From NCBI GenBank assembly GCA_027295975.1, contig JAPUJX010000470.1:1-13755 (forward strand): DNA of 13,755 nt. The letters are read 5' to 3'. This DNA comes from Gammaproteobacteria bacterium (lineage in GTDB: Bacteria > Pseudomonadota > Gammaproteobacteria > Pseudomonadales > Azotimanducaceae). A program made the translations under genes and the position numbers. This document shows, one piece after another, positions 7,477 to 13,755 of the stretch. The notes below the pieces were generated by a model. It was not told where the DNA came from. It ran no database searches and was given only the letters and a program-made list of their open reading frames with translations. How positions within the stretch are numbered: position 1 is the stretch's first letter; each line of letters starts with the position of its first letter.

Positions 7477-8379
7477 ATGAACAGTGCACAGGACGGTTGG
7501 AACGTCTCTCGACTGGCGGGCTCGCTCGGTGCAGAGGTGCGCGGGGTTAATTTGTCTGCCGTTGACGACGGCGAATTTGCAACCCTCGAATCTTTGCTGC
7601 TCAAGCACCTCGTGCTGTTCTTTCCGGCACAGACGCTGACGATAGACCAGCACGTAGAGTTTGGCCGTCGTTTCGGACCCCTCGAGGGACACCCGAACTT
7701 GAAGAACCCGTTCACGGAACACGAAGAGCTTTTCGAACTCGCCGCGAGCCATGGGGGTGTCGCGGACGAGTGGCACACCGACCTCACGTTTCGACCCGAA
7801 CCCGCGCTCCTGTCTATCTTACGCATGGTGAAATGCCCACCAACGGGAGGCGATACCATGTGGACGAGCCTGTATGCCGCATACGATGAACTCTCGCCGC
7901 CGATGCAGGAGTTATGCGAAGGGCTGACCGCGCTGCACGATGCTTTGCCACACAATCACCCGGAGCAAATGACGATACATCCCGTGGTGCGGGTACACCC
8001 CCTGACGGGGAAGAAGGTTCTGTACGTCAACGAACACTTTACCCGTCGCATCGTCGAAATGAACGCCACCGAAAGCCGGGCACTCCTCGACTACCTGACC
8101 CGGTGGGTGAGCAATCCACGATTCACGATCCGCTATCAATGGGACGAGAACACGGTGGTAATCTGGGACAATCGTTGCACCCAGCACTTCGTGCTGAACG
8201 ATTTCGAAGGCGAAAGGGTCATCCAACGCGTCACCGTAATGGGAGATCAACCGGAAGGGACGGGGGCTCCGCGCTGGGAACCCTGGGTACGTCCGGGAAG
8301 GTTATCCGCTGCCAGCCGCCACGATCGACAATTGCAGCGTTACCTCAGCGAAGTAGCATCGGCGGAGGCCGGCGACTGA
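7477..8379 (+). CDS. TauD/TfdA-family Fe(II)/2-oxoglutarate dioxygenase
   Basis: This 300-residue enzyme belongs to the taurine/2,4-D dioxygenase family, which hydroxylates a substrate while decarboxylating 2-oxoglutarate. The iron triad is visible: His100 and Asp102 in EWHTDLTF, and His237 in CTQHFVLND. Arg247 and Arg251 in GERVIQRVTV match the 2-oxoglutarate-binding region of TauD (TauD Arg266 and Arg270 by spacing). The N-terminal LGAEVRGVNLS is typical. A near-perfect AAGGAGG at 7463-7469 lies seven bases before the ATG, predicting strong translation. The substrate is unknown. The adjacent CoA ligase suggests that the product or substrate is a carboxylic acid, which is inference. The gene ends 29 bases from the convergent dehydrogenase. 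Confidence 0.92.
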   Translation: MNSAQDGWNVSRLAGSLGAEVRGVNLSAVDDGEFATLESLLLKHLVLFFPAQTLTIDQHVEFGRRFGPLEGHPNLKNPFTEHEELFELAASHGGVADEWHTDLTFRPEPALLSILRMVKCPPTGGDTMWTSLYAAYDELSPPMQELCEGLTALHDALPHNHPEQMTIHPVVRVHPLTGKKVLYVNEHFTRRIVEMNATESRALLDYLTRWVSNPRFTIRYQWDENTVVIWDNRCTQHFVLNDFEGERVIQRVTVMGDQPEGTGAPRWEPWVRPGRLSAASRHDRQLQRYLSEVASAEAGD

Positions 8380-8390
8380 ATGGTGTCCCG

Positions 8391-8416
8391 CCGAGTACCA
8401 TGGACACTCTACTCGG
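8391..8416. terminator. Inverted repeat between convergent genes, possible shared terminator
   Basis: CCGAGTA at 8391-8397 and TACTCGG at 8410-8416 form a perfect 7-bp inverted repeat with a 12-base loop. It lies between the dioxygenase stop and the end of the convergent dehydrogenase, whose stop codon it overlaps. There is no T-run on either strand, so a standard intrinsic terminator is not established. Confidence 0.3.
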
Positions 8417-9128
8417 ACCGAGACCTTGGCCGCTGGTTTTCGGGCGAAAAAAGCCGATACTCCTGTTCGTTCCAGAACACCTTGCCCCTCGGCCCATCCG
8501 CCGGCAACGTCGCCAGCATTTTTGCCGTGGGGTAGGTAACCTGCGGTCCCTGTAGATCCGGCATATCACGGCCCCAGATCGCCGTGTTGGTTGGCCCGGG
8601 TATGAGCATGTTGATCAGGATATTCGCCTCCTCGACCTCCTCGGCAGCGCTGCGGGTAGCCGCCCAGATCGCGGCTTTTGCGGCCGAATAGGCAGAGTTC
8701 CTCGCAGTTGCAAATTCGGCTCCGCGGGAAATCGTGTTGACGATTCGCCCGTAGCCAGCCCGGCGCATATGCGGAATCGCATATCGCATACCGTTGACGG
8801 TACCGAACAGATGTATCGCCACGTGGTTTTCGAACTGATCATCACGCAGATCTTCGATGCGGGTGACAAATCCCACCCCCGCATTATTGAACAGTACATC
8901 CAGCCGCCCTGTTGCCGTTATGGCAAAGTCGACCATCGTTTCGACATCCTTCGAGTTGCTGACATCCGTTTCGATGCAATGGGCACCGATTTTCTTCAAG
9001 GACTTCAAACCGATCGTGTCGATATCCGCCGCAACAACCATGGCTCCCTCAGCCAGAAATCCTTCGCTCCAGGCGCGTCCCAAGCCACTTGCGGCGCCGG
9101 TGATGAGAATGGTTTTTCCCTTGGGCAT
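8409..9128 (-). CDS. Short-chain dehydrogenase/reductase (SDR)
   Basis: This is a 239-residue classical SDR that oxidises or reduces an alcohol/carbonyl with a nicotinamide cofactor. The cofactor loop TGAASGLG spans residues 10-17. Asp35 at the end of the second strand (AADID) favours NAD(H) over NADP(H). NNAG is at 81-84. The catalytic set is Ser134, Tyr147 and Lys151 (YSAAK). The C-terminal region is shorter than in many 250-residue SDRs and ends in a basic tail (RPRSRSE). AGGGG lies just before the ATG and overlaps the stop of the upstream hydrolase gene. The nine-base gap shows that the two genes form an operon. The substrate is unknown. Confidence 0.92.
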   Translation of the reverse strand: MPKGKTILITGAASGLGRAWSEGFLAEGAMVVAADIDTIGLKSLKKIGAHCIETDVSNSKDVETMVDFAITATGRLDVLFNNAGVGFVTRIEDLRDDQFENHVAIHLFGTVNGMRYAIPHMRRAGYGRIVNTISRGAEFATARNSAYSAAKAAIWAATRSAAEEVEEANILINMLIPGPTNTAIWGRDMPDLQGPQVTYPTAKMLATLPADGPRGKVFWNEQEYRLFSPENQRPRSRSE

Positions 9129-9137
9129 GGTTGGCCC

Positions 9138-9932
9138 CTATTCGATTTCGAGAGCAAGAGCAAATTCAAGCAACTCCTCGAGAACCCGAGCAGGCGCTTC
9201 GCGAACGACAAAGTGACCTGCCTGCTCGATGAACACCAACCGCGAGCCCGGAATTCTCCCGGCGAGATCCTCGGCATTTTCAGGGGTACCGTTTTTATCT
9301 TCCCGGCCGTAAAGCAGCAGAGTGGGTACCGAACTCGAGCCCCAATAGCTGACGGATGGCGACACTCTATGGTCCCATCGCGCCAGGTTATTTGGCGGCT
9401 TCGCCCACAGGAGATCGGCGATCTCGGCAAAACCCTCGGGTTCCCGCTGCGAATAACCTTCCGCACAGAATGCGGATTCAAGAGCCGCTTCCCAAACCGG
9501 GCGATCCCCTGTTTTGGCGCCCTTACGCATTGCCTTCGTCACTTCGGAAGACAACAGCGGCGGGAACTGACCGCCCGTACCGCAAACGACCAAACCACGC
9601 ACGAGATGCGGATAGTCGCGCACGAACACCTGCGCTGCGCGCCCGCCCCAGGCGTGGCCCACGGTGATGACCTCCGATACATCGAGATGAGCCAATATCG
9701 CCGCGGCATCCGCCGCAGTGTCGTTCAGGGTGAATGCACCTTCAGCCTGGCTGTCACCGGCATTGCGCTGATCGAAGCGTATGACAGTACTCGTCTGCGC
9801 AAGATTTTCGGCAACGCTGCCCCAGAATTCCAGAGGCAACGTTGCGCCGTTGAACAGAAGCCAAGCCGGAGAACCCGAGCCATCGACGCGATAGTTGATG
9901 TTGATGTCGTGTTGTATATTGAGCATGGCCAT
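9138..9932 (-). CDS. Alpha/beta-hydrolase-fold protein with Ala at the nucleophile position
   Basis: This is a 264-residue protein with the alpha/beta-hydrolase fold. It has an NGATLPLEFW oxyanion-region stretch, FDQRNAGDS, a nucleophile elbow, and a C-terminal acid and histidine. Asp212 in YGREDKN and His240 in EQAGHFV fit the catalytic acid and base. The elbow at residues 92-97 reads GHAWGG instead of GHSxGG, so the nucleophile at residue 94 is Ala (codon GCC on the minus strand). It may use a different mechanism, as some family members with non-Ser elbows do, or it may be a binding or non-hydrolytic protein. A strong GGGGGAGGGG lies about eight bases before the ATG. It is the first gene of an operon with the SDR and is divergent from the polyamine-type genes. 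Confidence 0.85.
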   Translation of the reverse strand: MAMLNIQHDININYRVDGSGSPAWLLFNGATLPLEFWGSVAENLAQTSTVIRFDQRNAGDSQAEGAFTLNDTAADAAAILAHLDVSEVITVGHAWGGRAAQVFVRDYPHLVRGLVVCGTGGQFPPLLSSEVTKAMRKGAKTGDRPVWEAALESAFCAEGYSQREPEGFAEIADLLWAKPPNNLARWDHRVSPSVSYWGSSSVPTLLLYGREDKNGTPENAEDLAGRIPGSRLVFIEQAGHFVVREAPARVLEELLEFALALEIE

Positions 9933-10010
9933 GTCGAATCCCCTCCCCCAGGTGGCAGGTTACAGGCCAGGGAGCCTTTAGTATCAGGATGTTACCGTTC
10001 CCGGCCAGGG

Positions 10011-10050
10011 TTAATCGACTCGCCGATCATTTAATTCGCCGACTCGAGAT
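10011..10050. repeat. Tandem imperfect 20-bp repeat in a divergent promoter region
   Basis: Within the 159-base gap between the divergent hydrolase and glutamine-synthetase-like genes, TTAAT recurs at 10011 and 10031. TCGCCGA recurs at 10020-10026 and 10036-10042. The two 20-base units share start, composition and the TCGCCGA core at slightly shifted positions. Such repeats next to divergent catabolic genes can be regulator binding sites, but no regulator gene is in the window. Confidence 0.3.
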
Positions 10051-10091
10051 GGTAGGGTCCGCGCAAAGCTGGCAGGTCAACGCCTGGATTT

Positions 10092-11396
10092 ATGGACATC
10101 ACGCAAGCAAGTGCCTGGCTGGACGCCGAATCCATCCATCGGGTCGAAGTTCTCATGCCTGACTTGGCGGGTATCGGCCGGGGCAAACTGATTCCGCGAA
10201 ATCAGTTCCTCGACGATTGGCGCGGCGGCAATTTACGCGTACCCAACTCACTATTGGGGCTCGGCATCGAGGGACACTTCGTGGAAACTCGTCCACTCGG
10301 AGATATGGAAGAGGATCTCATCCTCGAGCCCGACGCCAGCACGCTCGTGGCGACACCCTGGGGGGCGACCCCGACTGCCAGCATCATCTGCAGCGCAAGC
10401 TTCGACGGACAACCGGCATCTTTTACGCCCAGGGATCTTCTCCAACAAATTGTCGCCGCATTTACCGATCGAGGTTGGGCACCCATCGTTGCCCCGGAAC
10501 TCGAATTTTTTCTGTTACCCGTAAACGGAACAGATAAACGCGTTGAGCAGTTTTCTCCATTTGCCGTCGATACCACCTTTTCGGCACTCTTCGATGACAT
10601 CTACCGGTACGCGGACCGGCAGAAGGTGGCGATCAACACACTGGTACAGGAAGCCGGACAGGGTCAATTCGAGATCAACATGAAACACGATGCGCCCTTG
10701 ACCGTGGCCGATCAGGTTTTCTACTTCAAGCGGATAACGCACCAGGCAGCAGCTGATCACAATCTGCACGCCAGCTTCATGGCAAAACCGTATCCGAAAG
10801 ACTACGGCAGCGCCATGCACATACATCAGAGCCTGATGAGCACCACTTCTGGAGAAAACCTGTTTGCCACTGCGGCAGAAGAAACCACTCCTTTGTTCCT
10901 CTCCTATATCGCGGGTCTGCAGAAATACCTACCCGCCGTGATGCCATTAATCGCCCCTTATGTGAACTCTTACCTTCGCGTCGGCAGTGATATGAGCGCG
11001 CCAGGCAACACCCATTGGGGATGGGACAATCGTTCAGCCGGCCTTCGGGTGCCGTTCGGCGGATACGAAAGTCGGCGCGTGGAAAACCGGGTACCCGGTT
11101 CGGATGTGAATCCATACCTCGCAATTGCGGCAAACCTCGCTTGCGGTTACCTCGGCATGGTCGAACAACTGACTCCAAGCGCGCCACTGAAAGACGCCGG
11201 TTACGGGCGACGCTCACAACGTTTACCTCGACACTACCTCGCGGGACTCGAAGCCCTGGAAAGGTGCAGGCCGGTGCGTAAACTTTTTGGCCAGCAGTTT
11301 GTGGAACTGTTTATCGACGTGAAGGAATCCGAATACCTGACCCACCATCAAGAATTGAACCAGTGGGAAATAGACAACCTGTTGAATCGCGTCTGA
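10092..11396 (+). CDS. Glutamine-synthetase-family gamma-glutamyl ligase (PuuA/SpuB-like)
   Basis: This 434-residue member of the glutamine synthetase superfamily probably joins glutamate to an amine using ATP. By neighbour, a polyamine such as putrescine is likely, as for PuuA and Pseudomonas SpuB. Metal- and ATP-site motifs are present: APELEFFL (Glu136, Glu138), QEAGQGQFEIN (Glu187, Glu194), MHIHQSL (His243, His245), NSYLRVGSD, and ESRRVENRVPGSDVNPYLA (Glu331, Arg333). The N-terminal LMPDLAGIGRGKLIPR is typical of PuuA-like rather than housekeeping GlnA proteins. The missing GlnA adenylylation motif also argues against GlnA. The binding site before the ATG at 10092 is weak. The aminotransferase begins 26 bases after the stop, as in spuB-spuC. 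Other amines remain possible substrates. Confidence 0.88.
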   Translation: MDITQASAWLDAESIHRVEVLMPDLAGIGRGKLIPRNQFLDDWRGGNLRVPNSLLGLGIEGHFVETRPLGDMEEDLILEPDASTLVATPWGATPTASIICSASFDGQPASFTPRDLLQQIVAAFTDRGWAPIVAPELEFFLLPVNGTDKRVEQFSPFAVDTTFSALFDDIYRYADRQKVAINTLVQEAGQGQFEINMKHDAPLTVADQVFYFKRITHQAAADHNLHASFMAKPYPKDYGSAMHIHQSLMSTTSGENLFATAAEETTPLFLSYIAGLQKYLPAVMPLIAPYVNSYLRVGSDMSAPGNTHWGWDNRSAGLRVPFGGYESRRVENRVPGSDVNPYLAIAANLACGYLGMVEQLTPSAPLKDAGYGRRSQRLPRHYLAGLEALERCRPVRKLFGQQFVELFIDVKESEYLTHHQELNQWEIDNLLNRV

Positions 11397-11422
11397 TCAC
11401 TTTCGGGCAATAGGGAATATCA

Positions 11423-12802
11423 ATGGCTCTTGGAGATAACCGCACTCAAACCCAGTCCTGGCAAGAGGCTGACAGCCAGCATCACCTGCACCCGTTCACA
11501 ACACATCCAGAGTTGCGTGCGGCCGGTCCACGCGTGATCACCCGCGGCGAAGGTGTATACATCTACGATTCCGAGGGCCATAAGATGCTCGACGGCATGT
11601 CTGGGCTCTGGTGTGTACAACTGGGTTACGGAAACAAAAAACTGGTCGAGGCGGGGGCCGAAGCGCTGGCGAAACTTTCCTATTACAACACCTTCTTTCA
11701 AACCACTAATCCGTACGTGGCGGAGCTTGCAGAACTTGTCGCCAAGCTCACTCCGCCCGGGCTTGATGAGATGGTTTTCGCAAACTCCGGTTCCGAAGCG
11801 AACGACACCGCGGTAAAACTCGTTCGTTATTACTGGAACCTGAAAAAACGAACGTCGAAAAAGGCGATCATCACGCGCGAACTCAGTTACCACGGAGTCA
11901 CCCTGGCCGCCGCTTCCCTCACGGGGCTCACTCCCATGCATCCGCAATTCGACCTGCCGCTTCCAGGTTTTCACCACATCGGACCACCCCCGTACTGGTA
12001 CGGTTACGCAAAAGACTGTTCGCCCGAGGACTTCACCGACGTATGCGTCGCCGCGTTGGAAGACAAAATTCTGGAACTCGGCCCCGACAACGTCGGCGCA
12101 TTCTGCGGCGAGCCGGTAATGGGCGCCGGTGGCATGATTACGCCGCCGCCCGGATACTGGCCCAAGATCGAGGCGATCTGTCACAAGTACGACGTGCTGC
12201 TCTGGAGCGACGAGGTAATCTGCGGATTCGGGCGCACCGGCTCCTGGTTCGGCTGCCAGACCTACGGCTTCAACCCGGATATCATCACCGTGGCCAAAGG
12301 CCTTTCATCCGGTTATCAGCCTATCTCCGCAACCATTCTGGGGGGCGACGTCGCCGAGACCATCCGTTCTGCCGACCAGGAAATGTCCCACGGTTTTACC
12401 TACTCCGGCCACCCTGTCACGGCAGCCGTGGCATTGGCAAACATCAAGGAGATGCAGAGGCTGGATCTGGTCGGTGCCGACGGCGCGGAACGTGCCGCCT
12501 ACTTTCAGGAGCGCATACGGTCGTTGATGGATCATCCACTCGCGGGCGAAGTGCGAGGTGTAGGGTTCCTGGGCGCTGTGGAACTGGTGGAGGACAAAGT
12601 CTCACGTAAACATTTCCCCGAGAAGCGCAATGTCGGTCTCACCTGCCGTAATGCCTGTATGGAAAAGGGGCTGATCATTCGCGCGGTGCGCGACATCATG
12701 GTGATGTCACCTCCACTGGTTATCGACCGCAGCGAGATTGACGAACTGGTGGACACAACACGGCAATGTATGGACATCACGCTGGACGCTATTGGGGCCT
12801 GA
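11423..12802 (+). CDS. spuC: Class III PLP aminotransferase, SpuC-like (putrescine/polyamine-pyruvate)
   Basis: This 459-residue PLP-dependent omega-aminotransferase is very close in pattern to Pseudomonas SpuC, which moves an amino group from putrescine or related amines to pyruvate. Visible features are HLHPFT near the N-terminus, LDGMSGLWCVQLGYG (about 56-70), the phosphate-binding NSGSEANDT (121-129), SYHG (Tyr156), WSDEVICGFGRTG with Asp263 pairing the PLP ring nitrogen, and Lys292 in TVAKGLSSGYQP as the Schiff-base lysine. GFTYSGHPV and GEVRGVGFLGAVELV follow. The gene is full length. It sits 26 bases after the glutamine-synthetase-like gene with GGGAA upstream, so the two are likely co-transcribed. 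The usual companions (glutamine amidotransferase, aldehyde dehydrogenase, transporter) are not in the window. A beta-alanine or other omega-amine activity is possible. Confidence 0.9.
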   Translation: MALGDNRTQTQSWQEADSQHHLHPFTTHPELRAAGPRVITRGEGVYIYDSEGHKMLDGMSGLWCVQLGYGNKKLVEAGAEALAKLSYYNTFFQTTNPYVAELAELVAKLTPPGLDEMVFANSGSEANDTAVKLVRYYWNLKKRTSKKAIITRELSYHGVTLAAASLTGLTPMHPQFDLPLPGFHHIGPPPYWYGYAKDCSPEDFTDVCVAALEDKILELGPDNVGAFCGEPVMGAGGMITPPPGYWPKIEAICHKYDVLLWSDEVICGFGRTGSWFGCQTYGFNPDIITVAKGLSSGYQPISATILGGDVAETIRSADQEMSHGFTYSGHPVTAAVALANIKEMQRLDLVGADGAERAAYFQERIRSLMDHPLAGEVRGVGFLGAVELVEDKVSRKHFPEKRNVGLTCRNACMEKGLIIRAVRDIMVMSPPLVIDRSEIDELVDTTRQCMDITLDAIGA

Positions 12803-13281
12803 ACTACGACATAGCCGAGCGTTACCCGGCTGGAGTCGCGTTGGCGTGGGTAAACTCCAAGACGGTCGTAACAAACGGACCTGGCAACGTCCGCAAAGTA
12901 ACGAAGCGGCTTTGTCAGCACCGGAGCACCCCAGCCGAAAAACGGCTCTACCGGCTTGCAACTGCATCGACGTAGTGTCCTCAACGCCGGCGTAGTCGCT
13001 GCTGTTCGATCACGAACGCATGGGCTGGAATGACGTCGAGCTGCTCGCTCGTCTTCGTACCGATCCGCTCAAGCTCACAGCCACAGTCGCAGTGCGTGCG
13101 CTCAGGCGCATGCCCGAGATCGCCGCCGCCATCATCGACTAAGGTCAAGCGCATCGCGGTGCGAGTTTCTGAATGCCCGTGGCTCAGCGTGCGGTGATCA
13201 CTCACGTCGATCCAGCAATCTATCCACTGGGTTGCTGGCGTTCCGTTTGCGATCGTGGACTCTCTCCATCAGGCGAACGTT
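12803..13281. other. 479-base gene-poor stretch with mobile-element debris
   Basis: No intact gene is visible between the aminotransferase stop and the IS91-type transposase start. The first part (12803-12980) has no recognisable coding signal on either strand. It contains a small AGCCG/CGGCT inverted repeat around 12934-12948 without a T-run. The second part contains the IS66-like remnant listed separately. The last 75 bases upstream of 13282 may be the left flank of the IS91-family element, but I cannot place an end. Confidence 0.5.
12981..13118 (-). pseudogene. Fragment of an IS66-like transposase (TnpC)
   Basis: On the minus strand this stretch encodes HCDCGCELERIG followed by TKTSEQLDVIPAHAFVIEQQ. 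It resembles the region of IS66 TnpC proteins where a Cys-rich zinc-type motif precedes a C-x-CG-x-L-x-x-IGEDVSEQLD-x-x-P sequence. Only about 45 of the expected roughly 500 residues remain, and a stop follows at 12981-12983. The frame is open upstream to 13205, but that part is not recognisable. It is a decayed insertion-sequence remnant, identified from pattern memory on a short match. Confidence 0.55.
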
Positions 13282-13755
13282 ATGCCTTCAATCGATACCC
13301 AATCCGAGCTGGATCAAACGGCTGGCCTCGTCCGTTACCGGCGCCAAAAACCTGAGGAAACGTCTCTATACCCCATCATCGAGCGGCACCTGCCCCGGTT
13401 CCTGAATCTATTGTCCGAGCACGATTCCCAACTGCCTCGCTTCGTCACCCAGGAGTTCGACGACTACCTCGCCTGTGGTCGGTTGGAACATGGCTTTTTA
13501 AGGGTCAAGTGCAACGGCTGCCGACACGAACATCTGGTTGCTTTCTCATGTAAGTGCCGGGGTTTCTGCCCCTCCTGCGGCGCCAGGCGGATGATCGAAA
13601 CCTCCGCCCACCTCATCGATCACGTCATTCCGCCCGTGCCCACCCGGCAGTGGGTACTCTCTTTCCCCTGGCCCTTGCGCTTTCTCTATGCCAGCCGTCC
13701 AGTCGTGTTGACGCGTACGCTCGGGGTGATTACCCGGGCTATCGAGACAGATCTC
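13282..13755 (+). CDS. IS91-family transposase, N-terminal part (cut by window end)
   Basis: From the ATG at 13282 a frame stays open for 158 codons to the last base. The protein has IIERHLPRFL and RFVTQEFDDYLACGRLEHG, then a Cys-rich zinc-binding domain. Its cysteines are at residues 77, 80, 90, 92, 96 and 99 (KCNGC, CKCRGFCPSC). WVLSFPWPLRFLYA follows. This order is characteristic of the N-terminal domain of IS91/ISCR-type HUH (Y2) transposases, which move by a rolling-circle-like mechanism. The catalytic HUH and tyrosine motifs would lie beyond the window. Intactness cannot be judged. A clear binding site before the ATG is lacking. Confidence 0.85.
   Translation, partial: MPSIDTQSELDQTAGLVRYRRQKPEETSLYPIIERHLPRFLNLLSEHDSQLPRFVTQEFDDYLACGRLEHGFLRVKCNGCRHEHLVAFSCKCRGFCPSCGARRMIETSAHLIDHVIPPVPTRQWVLSFPWPLRFLYASRPVVLTRTLGVITRAIETDL
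13282..13755 (+). mobile_element. IS91-family insertion element, left part
   Basis: The transposase fragment implies an IS91-type element that runs past the right edge of the window. IS91 elements lack terminal inverted repeats and target-site duplications, so the left boundary cannot be set from repeats. It lies somewhere between 13119 and 13282 if the IS66-like remnant is host-side debris. Confidence 0.55.

Noticed and set aside
8769..10034. 421-residue open frame on the plus strand
   Set aside because: It lies antisense to the SDR and alpha/beta-hydrolase genes, whose motifs and binding sites are clear. The translation is Arg/Gln-rich and unrecognisable.
11420..12184. 254-residue open frame on the minus strand
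   Set aside because: It is the antisense shadow of the SpuC-like aminotransferase, with no motif of its own.
13271..13287. GCGAACGTTATGCC resembles the end of an integron attC site
   Set aside because: The core is not a full GTTRRRY match and I found no paired inverted core upstream. It coincides with the transposase start.
1..13755. CRISPR arrays, tRNA or rRNA genes, prophage or toxin-antitoxin modules
   Set aside because: I scanned for regularly spaced repeats, tRNA-like cloverleafs and typical module genes and saw none that could be supported.

Overview
This 13.8 kb window is bacterial chromosomal DNA, most likely from a gammaproteobacterium, possibly marine or environmental. The basis is moderate: dense proteobacterial-style genes with clear Shine-Dalgarno sites, a moderately GC-rich composition, and a Pseudomonas-like pair of polyamine-catabolism genes. 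No rRNA, tRNA or marker gene is present, so the lineage is inferred.

Layout. Positions 1-113 hold the 3' end of an unidentified gene. Next (131-925) is a gene of the glycine/betaine/sarcosine/D-proline reductase selenoprotein B family (GrdB/PrdB-like). An in-frame TGA at 617-619 interrupts it, and the conserved family sequence continues past the TGA. A perfect 8-bp hairpin with a G-first loop lies 18 nt after the TGA, so I read the TGA as selenocysteine. A standard gene caller would split or truncate this gene. Convergent to it (942-2072) is a class-C-beta-lactamase-like serine hydrolase. Upstream on the same minus strand is a compact membrane cassette: two related four-helix proteins and a 41-residue single-helix protein.

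From 3604 the plus strand carries a Na+/phosphate symporter translationally coupled to a PhoU-like protein. It then has an acyl-CoA synthetase-like AMP-forming ligase and a TauD-type Fe(II)/2-oxoglutarate dioxygenase. A convergent minus-strand pair follows: an alpha/beta-hydrolase-fold protein whose nucleophile position is alanine, and a short-chain dehydrogenase. Divergent from these are a PuuA/SpuB-like glutamine-synthetase-family enzyme and a SpuC-like class III aminotransferase, a classic polyamine-degradation pair.

The right end (12803-13755) is an insertion-sequence region. It holds a decayed minus-strand fragment resembling IS66 transposase, then the 5' part of an IS91-family transposase cut by the window edge.

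Together, the middle and right genes look like accessory catabolism: activation of a carboxylic acid, oxidation by a dioxygenase and a dehydrogenase, and amine breakdown. They do not form a single pathway I can name. The strongest unusual signal is the selenoprotein. The next are the Ser-to-Ala hydrolase and the membrane cassette with its microprotein.
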